From Parus major (taxonomy: Eukaryota; Chordata; Aves; Passeriformes; Paridae), in NCBI RefSeq assembly GCF_001522545.3, contig NC_031782.1:15309530-15373529 (forward strand): 64,000 nucleotides of DNA, written 5' to 3'. Position 1 is the stretch's first letter; the number at the start of each line of letters is the position of its first letter. Made by a program: the position numbers and the translations under genes. Below are positions 1-13,689 of this stretch, one piece after another. The notes beneath the pieces are model-generated. The model saw nothing but the letters and a program-made list of their open reading frames with translations. It did no database searches and had not been told where the DNA came from.

Positions 1-3000
1 CTTGCAAGCTTTTTGCAGTTATTTTGGGCTTCTGTAGGAGAAAGAAAATAGCCAAGGTGATACATACCATTTTTAACTTGGTGGCCAAGCAAGTGTACCT
101 CAGGATGTGTCCTTTTTCCTTCTTTGAGAAGAAAGGAGGGGAGCCTGCACTCATCCTTCTGTGGCTACATTTTTTGCCTTCTATTGATGGCCATATTTTG
201 TCCAGCCCTCCATATTTTGAAACCTGAACCAGATCTTATCTGAATAAAAAAAGTGATTAAACTGATGCAGATCCACATTTACATTTTGCTCATGACCACC
301 TAAGCTACATTAGAAGTGGTGCCAACAGCAGGACGTTTAACTAAACTCCAAGTCTAATGATCAGGCAGATGAGCACTTGTATGTGACCATTCCTTGTGTG
401 ATTGGTGTTCTGGACATCCATGTTCAATCCCATATAGATTTAGGTGTTCCACTACATACCTTTGGGAGAGCTGGAAGACCTATCATAGATAGAGTAGGAC
501 ACAAGTAATTGATGAGTGTCTACTCTCTAGGAGGTCTTTTCTGTCACATTTTAATGTATCTTTGAAGATACAAAGCAGTAGCTACAAGACCTGGAAAATA
601 ATGATAAGTGGGCTACATCAGGGTGGTGTTTGTGGCTCTTTACAAGGTGAGCAGAGTCCTACTTTGAAAGCTTATCCCTTTTGAACCCACCCCATTATTT
701 AAGGGATGTGAAGATTGGACAGCTAGGATGTTTACTAAGCACTCTTTTGACTAATAGCAAGTATTAAGAAAGACAGCCTATTATAAATAATGTGTCTGGG
801 AGGTTGCCATTGAGGTCAAAAAAATAAAGGTTCCCAAACAGTTCTTAAATGATTCATTTGAAAAACCTGGGGGAAAAAAAAAAAGAAAAAAAGTAAATTA
901 TTTAAAATACAGAATAGAAGAAATTAATTGGAATTGAAATATTTGAAGTTTTCCACCACATGTGGAGAGGAGGTGGGCTAATCTTTGAGTTGAAATTGCC
1001 TGGGGAGTTCTTCTGTCTTGTGTTTCTGGTTGTGGAGAGTTACCTGGGGAAGAAGCATGGGTGGAAAGAATGTGCCTAAGCTGGGCTGCATGGCTGTGAG
1101 CACCAGGGGAGAATTTTTTTAAAATTTTCTTTTTCTTTGGCTTTTTTTTTTTTCCTGAGAACTAAGGAAGCACCTGTTGTCAGTGGTGGGTGTTTCTCTT
1201 TGGTTTTTTTGTTTTGTTTTCTTTTTTGAGCAAAGAAAAGGCAGTTAAGGTCCAGGGATGGAACAGTGCAATTCTTGAACAGCACTGCTTTGAGAAGCTA
1301 GTCAGTCACTGTTTGGACTGTGGTCTTGTGCCATGAGTCACTGATTTTGGGTGTATGCCTTCAGCTATTACCAGTGGGTGGAATTAGTGAGAACTAAAAG
1401 GGAGAATTAAAAATGAAAAAAAAAAAAAGTGAGTTTTTGCCATGCTGCCTTGATCTGTTCTCTCTACTTTTGAAGCCATAAAAATAGTGGTATAATATTC
1501 TGTAGGCTCTGCTGTGTGTCCACAGTGGTATTTTGGTTTTTTTATCCTTGTATTAGTTTGAGTTTAATATACTAAAATAATTGGACTGATCAAAATGGCA
1601 AATCAGTTAGAAAAGAAAACCATCAGGGGAGTGCAGAACAGCAAGTGTAATGAAGTATTTATCTAGAGAATGAAAAGAGCAATATATTTTAACCTAGCCT
1701 TTCTGAAAATATATTGCATTTCTTAGATCAGACATCCAAGTACTTTACAGTGGAGAGTACTGTCCCCATTTTACAGGTGAAGAGGGTGTGCCCTATTTAT
1801 CCTGGCTTGCAGAACTGGGAGAAAATCAAAGCTTTCTGGTTTCCTAGCTCAGTGCCTGCCTATGGTAGTGACCAGGCTCTTGGTTAGGAAACCAAGGACT
1901 AAAGTGAATCCTGTACAGATGAGTTGTATTAGGTCCACAAGGTGAAATTTGAATGCAGCTGTGCAGAATATTTTCTAGAATTACCAGTTAAAATTATCAC
2001 ATGCAAATAGAAACAATTGCAAGCTGAAGCATGTCTTTGGGCATGGAGGGATGAGGCCAGGAGGTTTGTGCTATTCCTGTGGAAAACTGCTGTGATTCTC
2101 CTGGGTGCTCAGAGAAACTTCCACCGCTGGCTGCAGCCTGAGAAATGAGGTGGTTTTGACCTCAGTGCAAATAGTTGCTTAGTTGCCTTCTAAGCTTGAT
2201 CAGGGTGTGAACACAACCTGCAACTTGTTTAGAGTGAGATTTTTGGTGTGACTTTAAATGTATTATTACCACTCTTTGTGAATTTTGCTGGCACTTACAG
2301 TGGTGCCAAAGGCACAAGCATTAAACAGCCTCCTCCAACCTGGCTGTGAGGCCTGTAGGTCAAGGTGAAGGTGTGCTGATTAGTGCATGTCCATGGGGTC
2401 TTTGGAGGCCACAGAGAGTACAGGTCCTCATCAGAAACCCTCCCAGCAGCAAAGTGTGGCAGGCAGGAGTTGAAGCAGGTGATGAATGTGGCTGTGTTAG
2501 TGCTTGGGGACGGTGTGTTTGCTGAGCTGTTGTAAATCAAGTAGCAGAAGCTGGCGTTGCCGACACAAGTACCAGATCTGGGAGCTTGGTTCAGTAAGTG
2601 GCTTTTGGCATTGAGTGTACAAATGTAGCAAATCTCTCATATTTTGTTATTCAGGGGTTTGGAGGCCTTCAGTGACAACTGGAGCTCACCCAGCCCTTGG
2701 CTATGGAGTCAGCTCAGCTCTCGGCTTCCCTCTCCTGAGCTGCCTCCACCAGCTCGCCTTACTTAAGCCTGTACCTATTGCATAAGCCTCTGGGGATATT
2801 TACATAAAGCATAATTAAAAATCAGACATAACATACCTCCTACAAGGAGTAGGATGAGTAGTTGAATGGCATGCACTCCAGAGCAGTTCAGTACCTGGAG
2901 ATTTTGTCTGGGGTCCCCCTCCCCTCAAACTGAGGTCTTTTAATTTTTAAACTGGGTTTGAAACTCAAAGTAAATACATAGTTTGTTTCAAATTAGCAGT

Positions 3001-6000
3001 GTTGTCTGTTAAAGTCATTGCTGCATTGTTGAACCTTCCTAACATGGATCTGCTTTGTAAATGGTGTGCACAATGCATCTTTTGACTTCTGAGGTTAATG
3101 CAATACTCATTCATTGTATTAGAAACAATGTAAATAGCAGCATTTTATTTACCATAAGGAATAGAAATTCAAAAAGTGGATGCAAATTCAGGTAGATAGT
3201 ATTAAACAGAAAAGCCTTTTCTCTGAAAAATGTAGGTTTCAGTTTAGCAGTTGATATTTTTCTTTTGACAAGCTCTTTCAAAGTTGAAAGATGGAAGAAA
3301 ATGTAAAATTTTTATCCAGGAATTATTCACTGATTAGAAAACATCAAGTGATAACATGTTCAGATTTCCAAAAGTACTGAGATGACTCTTCAAGATGCAG
3401 AGAGCTGGTTAGTAGGGTGTTCATTTAATTCCCAGTCTGATTAGGCATCTAACTTCCAGAAAAATCCTGGTAGGTATCTCAGTAACTTTGCAAATCTGGC
3501 CTGTGGTAACCAGAACAAGCAGTGTAGCTATGGTTAATCCTATTCAATAACATTTTACAGTGAACTGATTCCTAAGGTTTCTTGCAGAACTTGGGTCTCC
3601 CTTTAGTTCAGCTTGACCCAGTTGAATACATGACCTAAAATAAATGTCAGCAACTGTTTTCTAATGATAGGTGTAGAAAGTAAAGATGTGAAATACTACT
3701 GTATAATTACATAAATATGCATTGCAATCCCTTGGTAAGGAGAGATTTGCCAAATTTAGCAGAACATCTATATTTAGGTACAAATTTGCACATAGGTTTC
3801 ACCAGTCAACTAGTCACAGTCTGGTGGGGGGTGGTGGGAAGGGTTTGTTTGAGCATTAATGCTGAATCATGAGTTCTTATGTTCTGATTTAAATTGGGGC
3901 TACCCAGCTGCTCCCCCATGGCCTTGATATTGGGCAGCTCTTCTGTCTCCTTTCCTGCCTTGGAGGATGCTAAAATCCAGCTGGATGGTGCCATGGGGAC
4001 ATTGTCCTCTGCTCAGGGCTCAAGCCATGCCTGCAACATTCACTTGACAGAAGGGTCAGTGTGGGGGGAAGGGGAATACACAGGCTCTCCTTTTTCTGTG
4101 CACACGTGTGGCCTGGCCTTTAAAACTGGGAGCAGCTCCAGAACTGAATTGGGGTGTTTGCTGGAGCCCACAGCTGGAGCTCAGACCCTGCAGGTGAGGA
4201 GGCTGCAGGCCTTCAACCTTAGGAATTTTGAGTTCTTGCAAAATATATGAAGATTCCTTTAAAGTATTAAGCTGTTATTGGGGAATAAAAGCGATTCTTG
4301 GATTTAAAACAGAGACAAGTCTTGACTTAAATGGAAGAAGAAACCTTATGTTTCTTTCCCACTGAAAACTTCATGAAGCAAGAAAAATAACTCCTGCATC
4401 TTGTTTGAGGTCTCTTTGTGGCACTGTTTAAGTGAAGCTCTGAAGCCTCACTCATAAAATGCTTTCACATTTGTCTCCTGCAGATGCTTTCTTCCCTTCC
4501 CATGGGCAGCAGCCCATGAGCCATGCAAACACCAACTAAAGGCCTCGTGTAAACCCTATCTTCCTAGTGGGAATGGCCTTCTGCTGGAATGGGATACTGT
4601 AAGCAAACCTCAGAAATCAGTGATTTGTACGAGTACTTAGGTAAATTTAGGGGGTTTTTGAATAGTGCCTGGTTTCAGAGGTTATCTCAAATAGAACCTT
4701 TCTGGCTGATACCTCATATGACCTTGGGCTATGATAAACTAAACATTACTTTAACTTTGCAATGATACAGATACTTCTTTTTTGTAGCAACAGACTGCAG
4801 TAACAAGGTTGCAACCTTTATGTTATAAATCCTCTGCCTCTGACAAAATGGGGTACAGGTGAATTAATATTTGGATTTCAGGGTTAATTTAGTTACGATT
4901 ATATGCTATAGCTCTAAATACACAGATATATATTGTAATAGAATACAGAGGGTTTGTTTTTGTTTTTTTTTCCCTCAACAAGTAGTTCTCCCTTTTTGTT
5001 GTGAAAGTGCAGAGGTTTTATTTTGCATATTTTTGGAGGAAAGCTGAGCAAGTGGAATTTATGGAAATACATCCTATTATAGGTTAGCATCTTCTTTTTA
5101 CTCCAGCAACTCATTACTTAAAATCTTTTTTCTTACATAATGCTGATTATTTGAAAATTTTATAAAATACTAGAAAATTTTCTCAGTTTTTGTAGTGTTG
5201 CAAATCTTCTCAAGAAGTAGAATAGAAAAAGATAGAAACCACTTATTATGATAAAATATAAATAAAAGAATTGTTTCTATGCTGGATCCTGTTACTTCTT
5301 TCCTGCTTTTTGTGAGATGAGACCCCTTACTAACTTTGGTCCTTTGCTTTCTAGAGGGAGTTGAGATTTTTTTAAAAATTATTTTCCTCTTTAGCTCTTC
5401 CAAAGCATCCCAGAACATGTAGGAAAAATGCTGGAGACTGAGGGGGGTTACTCACAGTTGAATTCTGATGATGTGTTTGCCCAAATGCTGGTGGTAGCTG
5501 GGAAGAGATGAGTGTGGCTGGCCCTTCTGGCCAGGAGAGCTTTTCAAAGATGCTTTCCTGCCTACCCATCCTGCAGGAAGAAAATACTCCCTAATAAATA
5601 AATAAAAAAAAGAGGATATTGTGGACACTGAGCCAGCAGAAAGTTATCTTATGTGTTTTTAACATTTCATGTTTCAGCATTAGGTTTTAGCTAGGTCCCT
5701 AAGTTATTCTTCCTTGCCTTCAATAAAACATAGGGATTACTAATTAACTAAGATTTTCTTCTAGGAAAATCTCTAAATGTGTTGAACTTTTCCCTTTCCA
5801 AAACCATGAATTAAACTAAGAGTGTCACAGGGCAAGGTAGGTAGTAAGTCAGTCATATTTCAAACCAAGAGGGAAGGGGATATCAGCATTTGGGTCTGAA
5901 AGATCTGCCCCCAAACTGTGATCCTTGGGCATGGTGAATTCTGAGCACCACCTTTTTTTAGAGTATGTGTTCCTCCACAGCCTGAAAGGGAGCCAGAGGG

Positions 6001-9000
6001 AAAGAGAGTCTCACCCAGATGTTTGGCATATAGGATTTCTTAGGATAAATCCAACAGCTTAGATAAATGCCTTTCTTTTAATTGTTTTAATGAAAGCGTT
6101 ACATTTTTAAGCCTTGTAGTGCTAAATCTTGAAATTTCAGAGGATCATAGCTAGGGCTGTCTGATAGTTTCTTTGAAATGACTAAGTGATGGCTCAGGAG
6201 CTGCGTTGGGGTTTCTGCTACTTTAGCAGTAGGACAGCATGCACAGACCTGTTTATCCAGGCCTTGAAAAGAATAGCTGCCACTAGCTTGTGCTCTGAGA
6301 GGGCTAGAAAGCCCAGGATGATTTTTAGTTTGCTATAAGCCTGTAGATAACTTAATTAGTCACTTTAAATGTTGATATTCCTCTGTCTGAAATGTATAGG
6401 TTGGCCTGGCAATAGATTATTGAATTAGTATTGTATTCAAGATCCACTTGTATGATTTTTTTTCTATTTAGGCATTGGCCCCTTGGATTGAAAAGATATT
6501 TTAAAAGGTCATTTCCAAGAAGGTGGCTTAGAATGCTTCCCATCTTGGTTGGGTGTGAGCTTTTACATCAGCAAACAAATGCATCTATTTTGTCTTAAAA
6601 GTTGCCTTCACTTTGTTTTAATGCCTGGGATTTAATACTTGAGTAAGGACACCATCCTGAAAGCCCTGGCTAAATTGATGCAGCCATTCTGTTTTATATT
6701 CTAATAAATCAAATACTGAATGACACCTGCTGTTTCTTGGTTCAAGGTGAGGAAAGAAGAGGGGCTCTTTCTGTGGGAATATTAGGTATAAAAAAACCAG
6801 ATGAGGAGGGAATCCCAGAGCACGTGGGGAAGATGGAGCATTGAAAACATGATTTAGAGTGAACCGAGATAGAATCTGTGAAAATGATGAGTTCTTAGTG
6901 CAAGTGGTGCTTATTTTAGTCAAGTTTCCTGGTCTTCATTCAAAGGTTTTCTTTGGTATAAAGTATGTGTCAAGAACTGGCACTAGTAAAGCTACTGGGA
7001 TTGATGTGAATTTTGAATAAGCTTCAGTTGTCAGTTCCAGTTCTGTAGATGACAGCTCCTTGCTGCAAAAGATTGTTTTGTACGTGGGGAAAATACAGTG
7101 ATAATTATTTTTGTTTATCAGACATTGAATATGTGATAGCTACAGGCTGGTTTTAACAGCTCTTTGGGTTTTTTCAGTAGTCACTGAGATGAGTAAATCT
7201 TTTCTGCTAAACAGAGAAACTTTGTAACATTGCCAGTTTCTTGTACCAAGAGGAGTCAACCTGTGTGTTCTGCCTTAATTCTGTGAGAGTTAACAGGGTG
7301 CAATCATGTTGCTTATTGTTGTGAAACAGTGTTTTAATAAAAAGAAATTGTAGTGTTCTTGCTTCTGGAAGATCTATAGATCAGACAGCTCTTTCCAGAG
7401 GCATGATAGGATGTAGTTTGGAGTATTCAGAACTACTTAAAAGGCATAGTGTCAGTTGGCTGCTTAAGAGAGAAATCAGGTAAGTGATAAAATTGACATG
7501 AACCATTTGACAGCTGCTTGTCCAGGAATGTCTGCTTATGGTTCACTATGAGTACAAGAAAGTTGAAAACCAGGACCAGCAATCTCTGGAAAGGAAGAGT
7601 AGTATAAAAGATGAATTCTAATTTATTATTTTATCTGCATGTTTCAAATAATGGCTGTAATTTTGAGAACTGACTGGTGACTTGGGGTGCCAGTGAGACC
7701 CTGTGGTGAAATAGCCATAAAGGTGTCAGTCCTTGCTGTCTCTCCCATCAGTTTAGTCAGCTCATGTGGTAACACATCCAGAACATTGCATTTTGTGTGT
7801 GGATGTTGGCCTCATGACCCACGCTGTGTGTGTGAGGGCCTTTCCTTTCCTGCAGCAACAAATCGTGAAGTTGTGTCCACCTGTATTTACACTGTATCTA
7901 TAGCAGCGTCTGCAACATGAACCTGTGTTCTGAAACGAGCTCATGGCAGCCCAGATCCTATAGCTGCTTCTTTCATTAGCTGGTAATTGCTTAATATCTA
8001 TGGGAAAAAAAGGCTGTCCTTTAGATAATCCTGCCTTCAGTCAGTCAGCTTCCTATTGCAATCAGAGCTAAACAGATTTGCACCTCTTCTCTCCCCAGCT
8101 CCCAATCTAATGCCCTGCCTGCAGAGCTGCTGCTGCTGCAGGTGACAGCTCCACTTAAAGGTGGAGTCATGATCAGGTTTATGGCCTCACAGGAGCTGAG
8201 ATGATCTAATGCTTTTCTGTTTCCAGGAGAATGATTTTCCAGTCAGACCTCTTTGTAAGTCCATGAAATTCAGTAAAGTGGTAGAAAATTATTTGTTTCC
8301 TCCCCCGAGTTTTCTCCCTTTTTGATGTTAAAACAACCTGTGAAAGTGTCTGACAGCTGCCTGAGTTGTCACAAGGTGAGCAGTGACTGGAAATGATGCT
8401 GCAGGTACTTTATTCTCCCCACTGAGGTGGTGATGTCCCCGAGCACCCTGTACCCCCCATGCTGGCAGGATACTGTGTAATCACAGCATCCATAGTGCTG
8501 GGCAATACTCTCTTGGTGATTCACAGGTCATGGTGGCTGCTGTCTTCTTGGGCTGAAACTTTTGGTTTTTAATGGAAGAAACTGTTTTCAGAAATTACAG
8601 CTCAAGCCAAACAGAGTGGGTATGGTTTTATATAATTAATTTTGTCTGAATTGGTGTCCCCACTAAATCTATGTTGTTTCTAGGTACTGACTCTAGAGTG
8701 CTTCCCTGAAATGTTTATTTTCTTTCTTTAGCTTTGAAGTGCCAATAAAGGACACTGTCCTTAGACCCTGCTGAAAGGTTTTGTGAAAATACCCACATTA
8801 GTGTGTGTTTTTAACTCGTCCTTTACTCCTTCTCTTGAAATGGACATGGTTGTGCAGGAAGGCACCTTAAGCAGGTGCAAAAATGTTTGGTTGGGCTGGC
8901 AAGGTAAGAGTGTTGAAAAGTGCATTTTCTGGTAAATCAAAACCAGGCCTTGTGGTGGTGGTAAGTCCACACCAAGGGGGTAGTGCTGCACTTACTCGTG

Positions 9001-12000
9001 GCAGGGAGCATCTAAGAGTGTCACTTCAGGGACAAAGTCATTCACTTTACTTTCTCCTTGGAATAATTATTTTTAATGATTTTAATCGCTGACATCCTTT
9101 ATATGTGGAATTTCAAGGGGTTTGATGTCAAATTTGAAATACAAACTAATTTTCAGTCTTAGTGCTATGTCCTGTCACTGTTCCCCAAAATTTTTAGAGC
9201 AGGATTGCAAGTGTTAATTCAATATTGGCACTCAGTTTAATTAAGGACATGACAACATGAACTGTTAGAGGTCTGGTTTATCAGAAAAAAACACAAGAAC
9301 TTTCTGGTGTGATCCTAATACAGCATTGCACATGTTTTTAATTATGGCATGAAAATGTCCAAATGGAGTTATAGAAGTAATTAGGAAGGGTTTCCTAGCA
9401 CAAAAGAGAAACTCAGGCAGTCATTTATTTGCATTAAAAATAGAAGTTTAGGAGTCCCAGTCAAGAGCTGGGGTCCTCATTATTTGTAAACACAAACAGA
9501 GCAATGAGTATTGTTACCCCCAAGTATTGTTCATAGTTCAAGTGGTTCCCGGAAAATACAAGTTCAAGGAAATAATTTAACAGCACCTTTCTCTTTCCTA
9601 TCTATACTTTTTGGAAAGGCAGTCTTCCCAGGAGCACTAGTGTGGCACAAATGGAAGGAGAAGGTAGAGGGAGCTGTCTCTGCTGCTGCCCTTGCCTGCA
9701 GGAGGAGGAGAGAAGGGTGCTCTTCTGCTACCCAGGAAGCTTTTCCATTCTCTGTAGCCTGTCAGGAGCAGGCTATTTGTGAGCAGGTCCAGGCTATTCT
9801 GGGAAAAGTACTTTGCAGTAGTGCAACATAAGGAAGATCAGTTTAGATTTAATATTAGAAATGTGTTGTAACCCTGCACGTCATTGTCCATCTCACCAGA
9901 ATTACCAGCGTTAGTGGTGATGTTGGTGCCTGCAAAGTCCCTCTGCATCCCCCTGACCTGCAGTAAACTCAGTCCTGGTGTTAACAGATAAACACTGATG
10001 GAGCTGCTCTGGAGGGAGGAACCAGGGGTGTAACTGGATCTGCAGAGCTGGGAGGCTGCTGCAGTCCTGGCAGAACTTCAGGCAAGGTCCATCCTTGCTG
10101 TGGAAGAGCACGAGACACACGGTGTGGTGAAGCCCTGCCCCCGAGTCCCGTGCAGCTCCTTGGCTTTTGGCTGGGAAGGTGAAATTGTTTTGGCAGTTAG
10201 AATAATATCTTGAGTCCATGTGTTCCTAATGAGCCTTCCCAAGTAAGATGCTTATTAACTGCCCAAAGCAGCTCGCAAAATAATCCAAAAATAGCACAGT
10301 GACTGGTTACTCTATCACTTTGCTGCAGATCTGATTAGGATAGAGCAGAGTGCCTAAATTTTGCCACATGAGCAGTATATTATGTCTTCCAGGAATGCTA
10401 ACATGAAATATGTTTGGATTTTTTACTTGCTTGTTTTGATTTTTAGTGAAGTTTATTTTTTGTTTAAGAAGCCAGATTTGTTTGGTATATTTGGGATAGT
10501 TATTTTTTTTAAAAAAATATTATTAATATGTGATCACTATAGGTCCCTTCCATTCACAAAAGACACCTTATCAATTAGGTAACTTCTCTCTCTGCTATTA
10601 GTGATAGGATATCCAACTGTTCATTCTCCCTAACTTTGTCTTAGTGTGTGAGAAACTGCATTTACAGAAATTTCAGACATTCTGAGTTGAAAATACATTG
10701 AAGTTTATTCTGGGAGACTGGCGGTGGTGCAACTATTTTAACATTTTGCATATGAATTTCCAGTATTTTCACACTCAAGTTATATTTGTTTTGTGGGTAT
10801 ATTATTAAGCTCTTACTAAAAAACAAAACAAAAACTAAAAATTGATGCTCAACATGTGCAGTAATAATGGAAGAATCTGCCTTCCAGTGATACAAAACTA
10901 TGATGAAAATATTGTATGTGAAGCAAGATTTTTTGTGAGGTTTTAAATGTGCAAGGTCTCTGGAAGTGTGGTTGCTGATGTAAAAAGCTGAAAGGCAGGA
11001 AGAGTTAAAAAGAGTTGTGAAAAGAGCAGACTGCACCAGTACTACCCAACTTGTATTTTTAAGTAAAAACTGTGTGTGTAATTTACTCTAATTAGTAGTG
11101 TTTGCACAATCATTGTTAAAAAGACAGCCTTGTTTAGAGGTTCCTGTAAGCAAAATGTATTCCCTCTTGGGGGGAGAGAGGTTCCTTGCATGCTGAGTAT
11201 TTGTAAATGCTGAATTAACACTGATTTAGGTTCAGGAGATGGATTGTTACCTATAATATGCAGTAAATACATCCCAGTGAGCTTGGGCTGGCAGCAGTAG
11301 AGGAGAAAATGGTCCATATCTTTCCCAAGGTGTCAAAACCATAAAGTTTTAGAATTTGCAGTAGGACAGCTTCTGGCAAGTTGCTGCAAGGCTGCTGTGC
11401 TTCCCTTGGCTGAGGATTGCTTGGCTCTTCTCAAGGCTGAACCCTCAGGCTTGCCAGGAGCCACTGAGTGTTCCTGCAGTGTTTGTTGTTCTCAAGTGCA
11501 GTTGCTTCAGTGGTGGGTGACATTTTTACTCCTCTTGGTATGTCCTCAAAAGGGAGGACTGCTCTTGAATGTAGTGGTGTAGTTGACAAAGAAAAATGTC
11601 CACAATAATCTAAAAAAAAATCTTGTATCTAGTTCTCAGCTGTATGTAATGAGTGGTCATGTACACACAGTGGGAATTTCTGCCCTTCACCAGATCACAC
11701 AAGCATGTTGCAATAGGAATAATATTTCCATCATATTAATGCCTTGTGTAGTCTTGTGGGAAAAAATGAAAAACCCTGACATACTCATGTAGGTAAGGGT
11801 GAATTTTCCCAGAGGTCAGTTTTGCATCAGAGCTCATGAGAGCAGGATGTCTTTAAGCTGGCTATGGACTAATCTAGAATTTGAGTTCTGCTGAGGGGGC
11901 TCTTACTGTGGGGATGCATTTTGCTGTGAGGTCTAAATAGTTCTCCTTTGTTTGTAGTACAAATGTGTATCACTGGTTTAGGTCATTAATTTTCTGTTTG

Positions 12001-13535
12001 TTTAATGTTCAACTCTTTCTTGCCATGACAGTTTTTTATTTTAGGACCATTGCTTGGACTAACCTAGAAATCTTGCTTCTCTGAGCACCAAATCAGAGCC
12101 TGCTGCCTTACCTTTAATATTTGTGTCTGGCTGGGATCACAAATATCCACTGAGATGTGGGCCTCATGTTTGGTGTTTCTAAAAAGTCATACTTGCACCC
12201 TGATTCCCATTATATTCCAGTGTTAGCATTTCCCTGGCACACAGGGCTGGCTTGGACACCAAGGGATAGTGTTACAGCCATTTACATATCAAAAAAGGGG
12301 AAGAAATGAAGGAACCCAAGTTGCTCTTGAATAGCAGTGCTCTGTGCTGCTCCCAGATCCTGTTAACATTGTTCACACAATGGAACACTTAATGAATTTG
12401 CAGATGGCCTGATTTGATTTTTTTTTTATTATTATTTTTTTTATTTTTTAATGTAAATTTTCCCTTTCCAGGGGAAATGAGACAGTAGTTTTCTGCTGGG
12501 GTGAGAAAAACAGGGGGAATTATTTTGGGGAAAACTGAGAAAGGAAGATGAGACTGGGGTATGAAGTGGGAGAGGGCAGCAGTGGCTGAATAACAGGAAT
12601 GTCTCATTTCTACAGCAAATCTAAGGCACCAATAGTGTTGGTACAGATACCAGACAACATCTAATTAGGAAATAGTGTTTTTGTCTTAAAATATTACTGA
12701 AAATGGAGGAAATGATGTCTGAGCTTGGGAGATTCTGAAATGTATCTCTGCTCTCATTAGAGTGTGAGTCAGGTATCCTCCTTGTTTACTCTGGCAAGCT
12801 GTCATAAAACTGCAATGTGTTATGTTGAGTAATTCCATGGATTTGTGTTTGGAGGTCACGTGGGGCACTGGTGGGACAGCATTATTGCTGCTTGGTTGGA
12901 ATACCTGCCTGCTTAATCCTTCTGCAGATCTGTTCTTGTCCAAAAAGCAGAGCAGACTGGGGTAATGCTGAGTGCCAGCTTGGAAACAGATGTTTTGGTG
13001 TTGAGTTTTGGTCAACTCTTGTGTTCTTCCTCAAAGCAAACAAAATACCTCTACCTCTTCAAATTACTTTTAAAAGAGAAATGAAAGGCATCTCTAAAAC
13101 ATTCCTGGCACTCAGATAGGTCCAGCTGAACCAAAATCATTACTGGTGGCTTTCATTAATAACATGGTAGATGAGCTTCTGGTGGCAAAGATATTACAGC
13201 CTCTTGTGGCTGCCTGCTTGGGTGGTTAACTGTGCAAACATGCATAACATTTATTCAGTATTTAATCTGAGTTAACCTTCCTGTATTTAAGGTGTTTGAA
13301 ATTGTATTTTTTGCAATTTTTTTTAATGCAGGGTTTTTTTTCTTTTGTGATTTTAACTACCTCTTCAGTGAGTTGACCAGATTTTTTTTGTCGTTTTGTC
13401 CTATGTTCTTGGCAGTTAAAACACAATTATGATAGTACATTTAGATTATTTTTGTGGGATTTATTTTGGGTAATATTTTAGATTTACTTTAAAGCTTCAA
13501 AAATGATAAAATTGTTTTTCTCACTTGACAAACAG
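1..13535 (+). other. ANKHD1: Intron 1 of ANKHD1, 3' part
   Basis: There is no coding exon, CpG island or promoter-like GC-rich block here, so exon 1 and the transcription start lie upstream of the window. All open frames are short and have no recognisable protein. It holds A/T-rich simple tracts (A11 at 874, T12 at 1142, A13 at 1416, an AAAT-rich run near 5592, a T/ATT tract at 12418-12451), a probable CR1 tail near 10.53 kb and an isolated perfect donor-like CAG/GTAAGT at 7477-7485. The intron ends with a T-rich tract and ACAG at 13532-13535. It is phase 0, because exon 2 begins with a whole codon. Confidence 0.85.
10525..10570 (+). mobile_element. Probable CR1 LINE 3' tail relic
   Basis: The stretch around 10529-10558 reads GATCACTATAGGTCCCTTCC. 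It resembles the conserved GATCTCTATAGGTCCCTTCCAACC segment near the 3' end of bird CR1 elements. The downstream tandem ATTCTATG tail is not preserved. It is short and diverged, so the call is tentative. Confidence 0.4.
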
Positions 13536-13689
13536 GTCGAATCATTTATTTTGGACCAAGAAGATCTTGATAACCCAGTACTTAAAACCACATCGGAGTT
13601 ATTCTTATCGAGTGCTGCAGAAGGTGCGGACTTGAGAACTGTGGATCCAGAAACACAAGCAAGACTAGAAGCCTTACTGGAGGCAGCAG
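13536..13689 (+). CDS. ANKHD1: ANKHD1 exon 2 (N-terminal conserved segment)
   Basis: This exon encodes codons 1-51 plus the first base of codon 52. It starts VESFILDQEDLD after ACAG and ends LEALLEAA before donor GTACTT. The run ADLRTVDPETQARLEALLEA is shared by ANKHD1 and ANKRD17. The acidic stretch and the residues DNPVLKTTSELFLSS are of the ANKHD1 type. It lies N-terminal to the ankyrin block and has no catalytic motif. The likely fold is helical. Codon choice is strikingly A/T-ending (GAA, TCA, TTT, ATT, CTT), unlike the CpG-rich exon 3. An ATG in frame at 13503 is intronic and not the start: the family has a longer N terminus encoded upstream. Confidence 0.95.
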
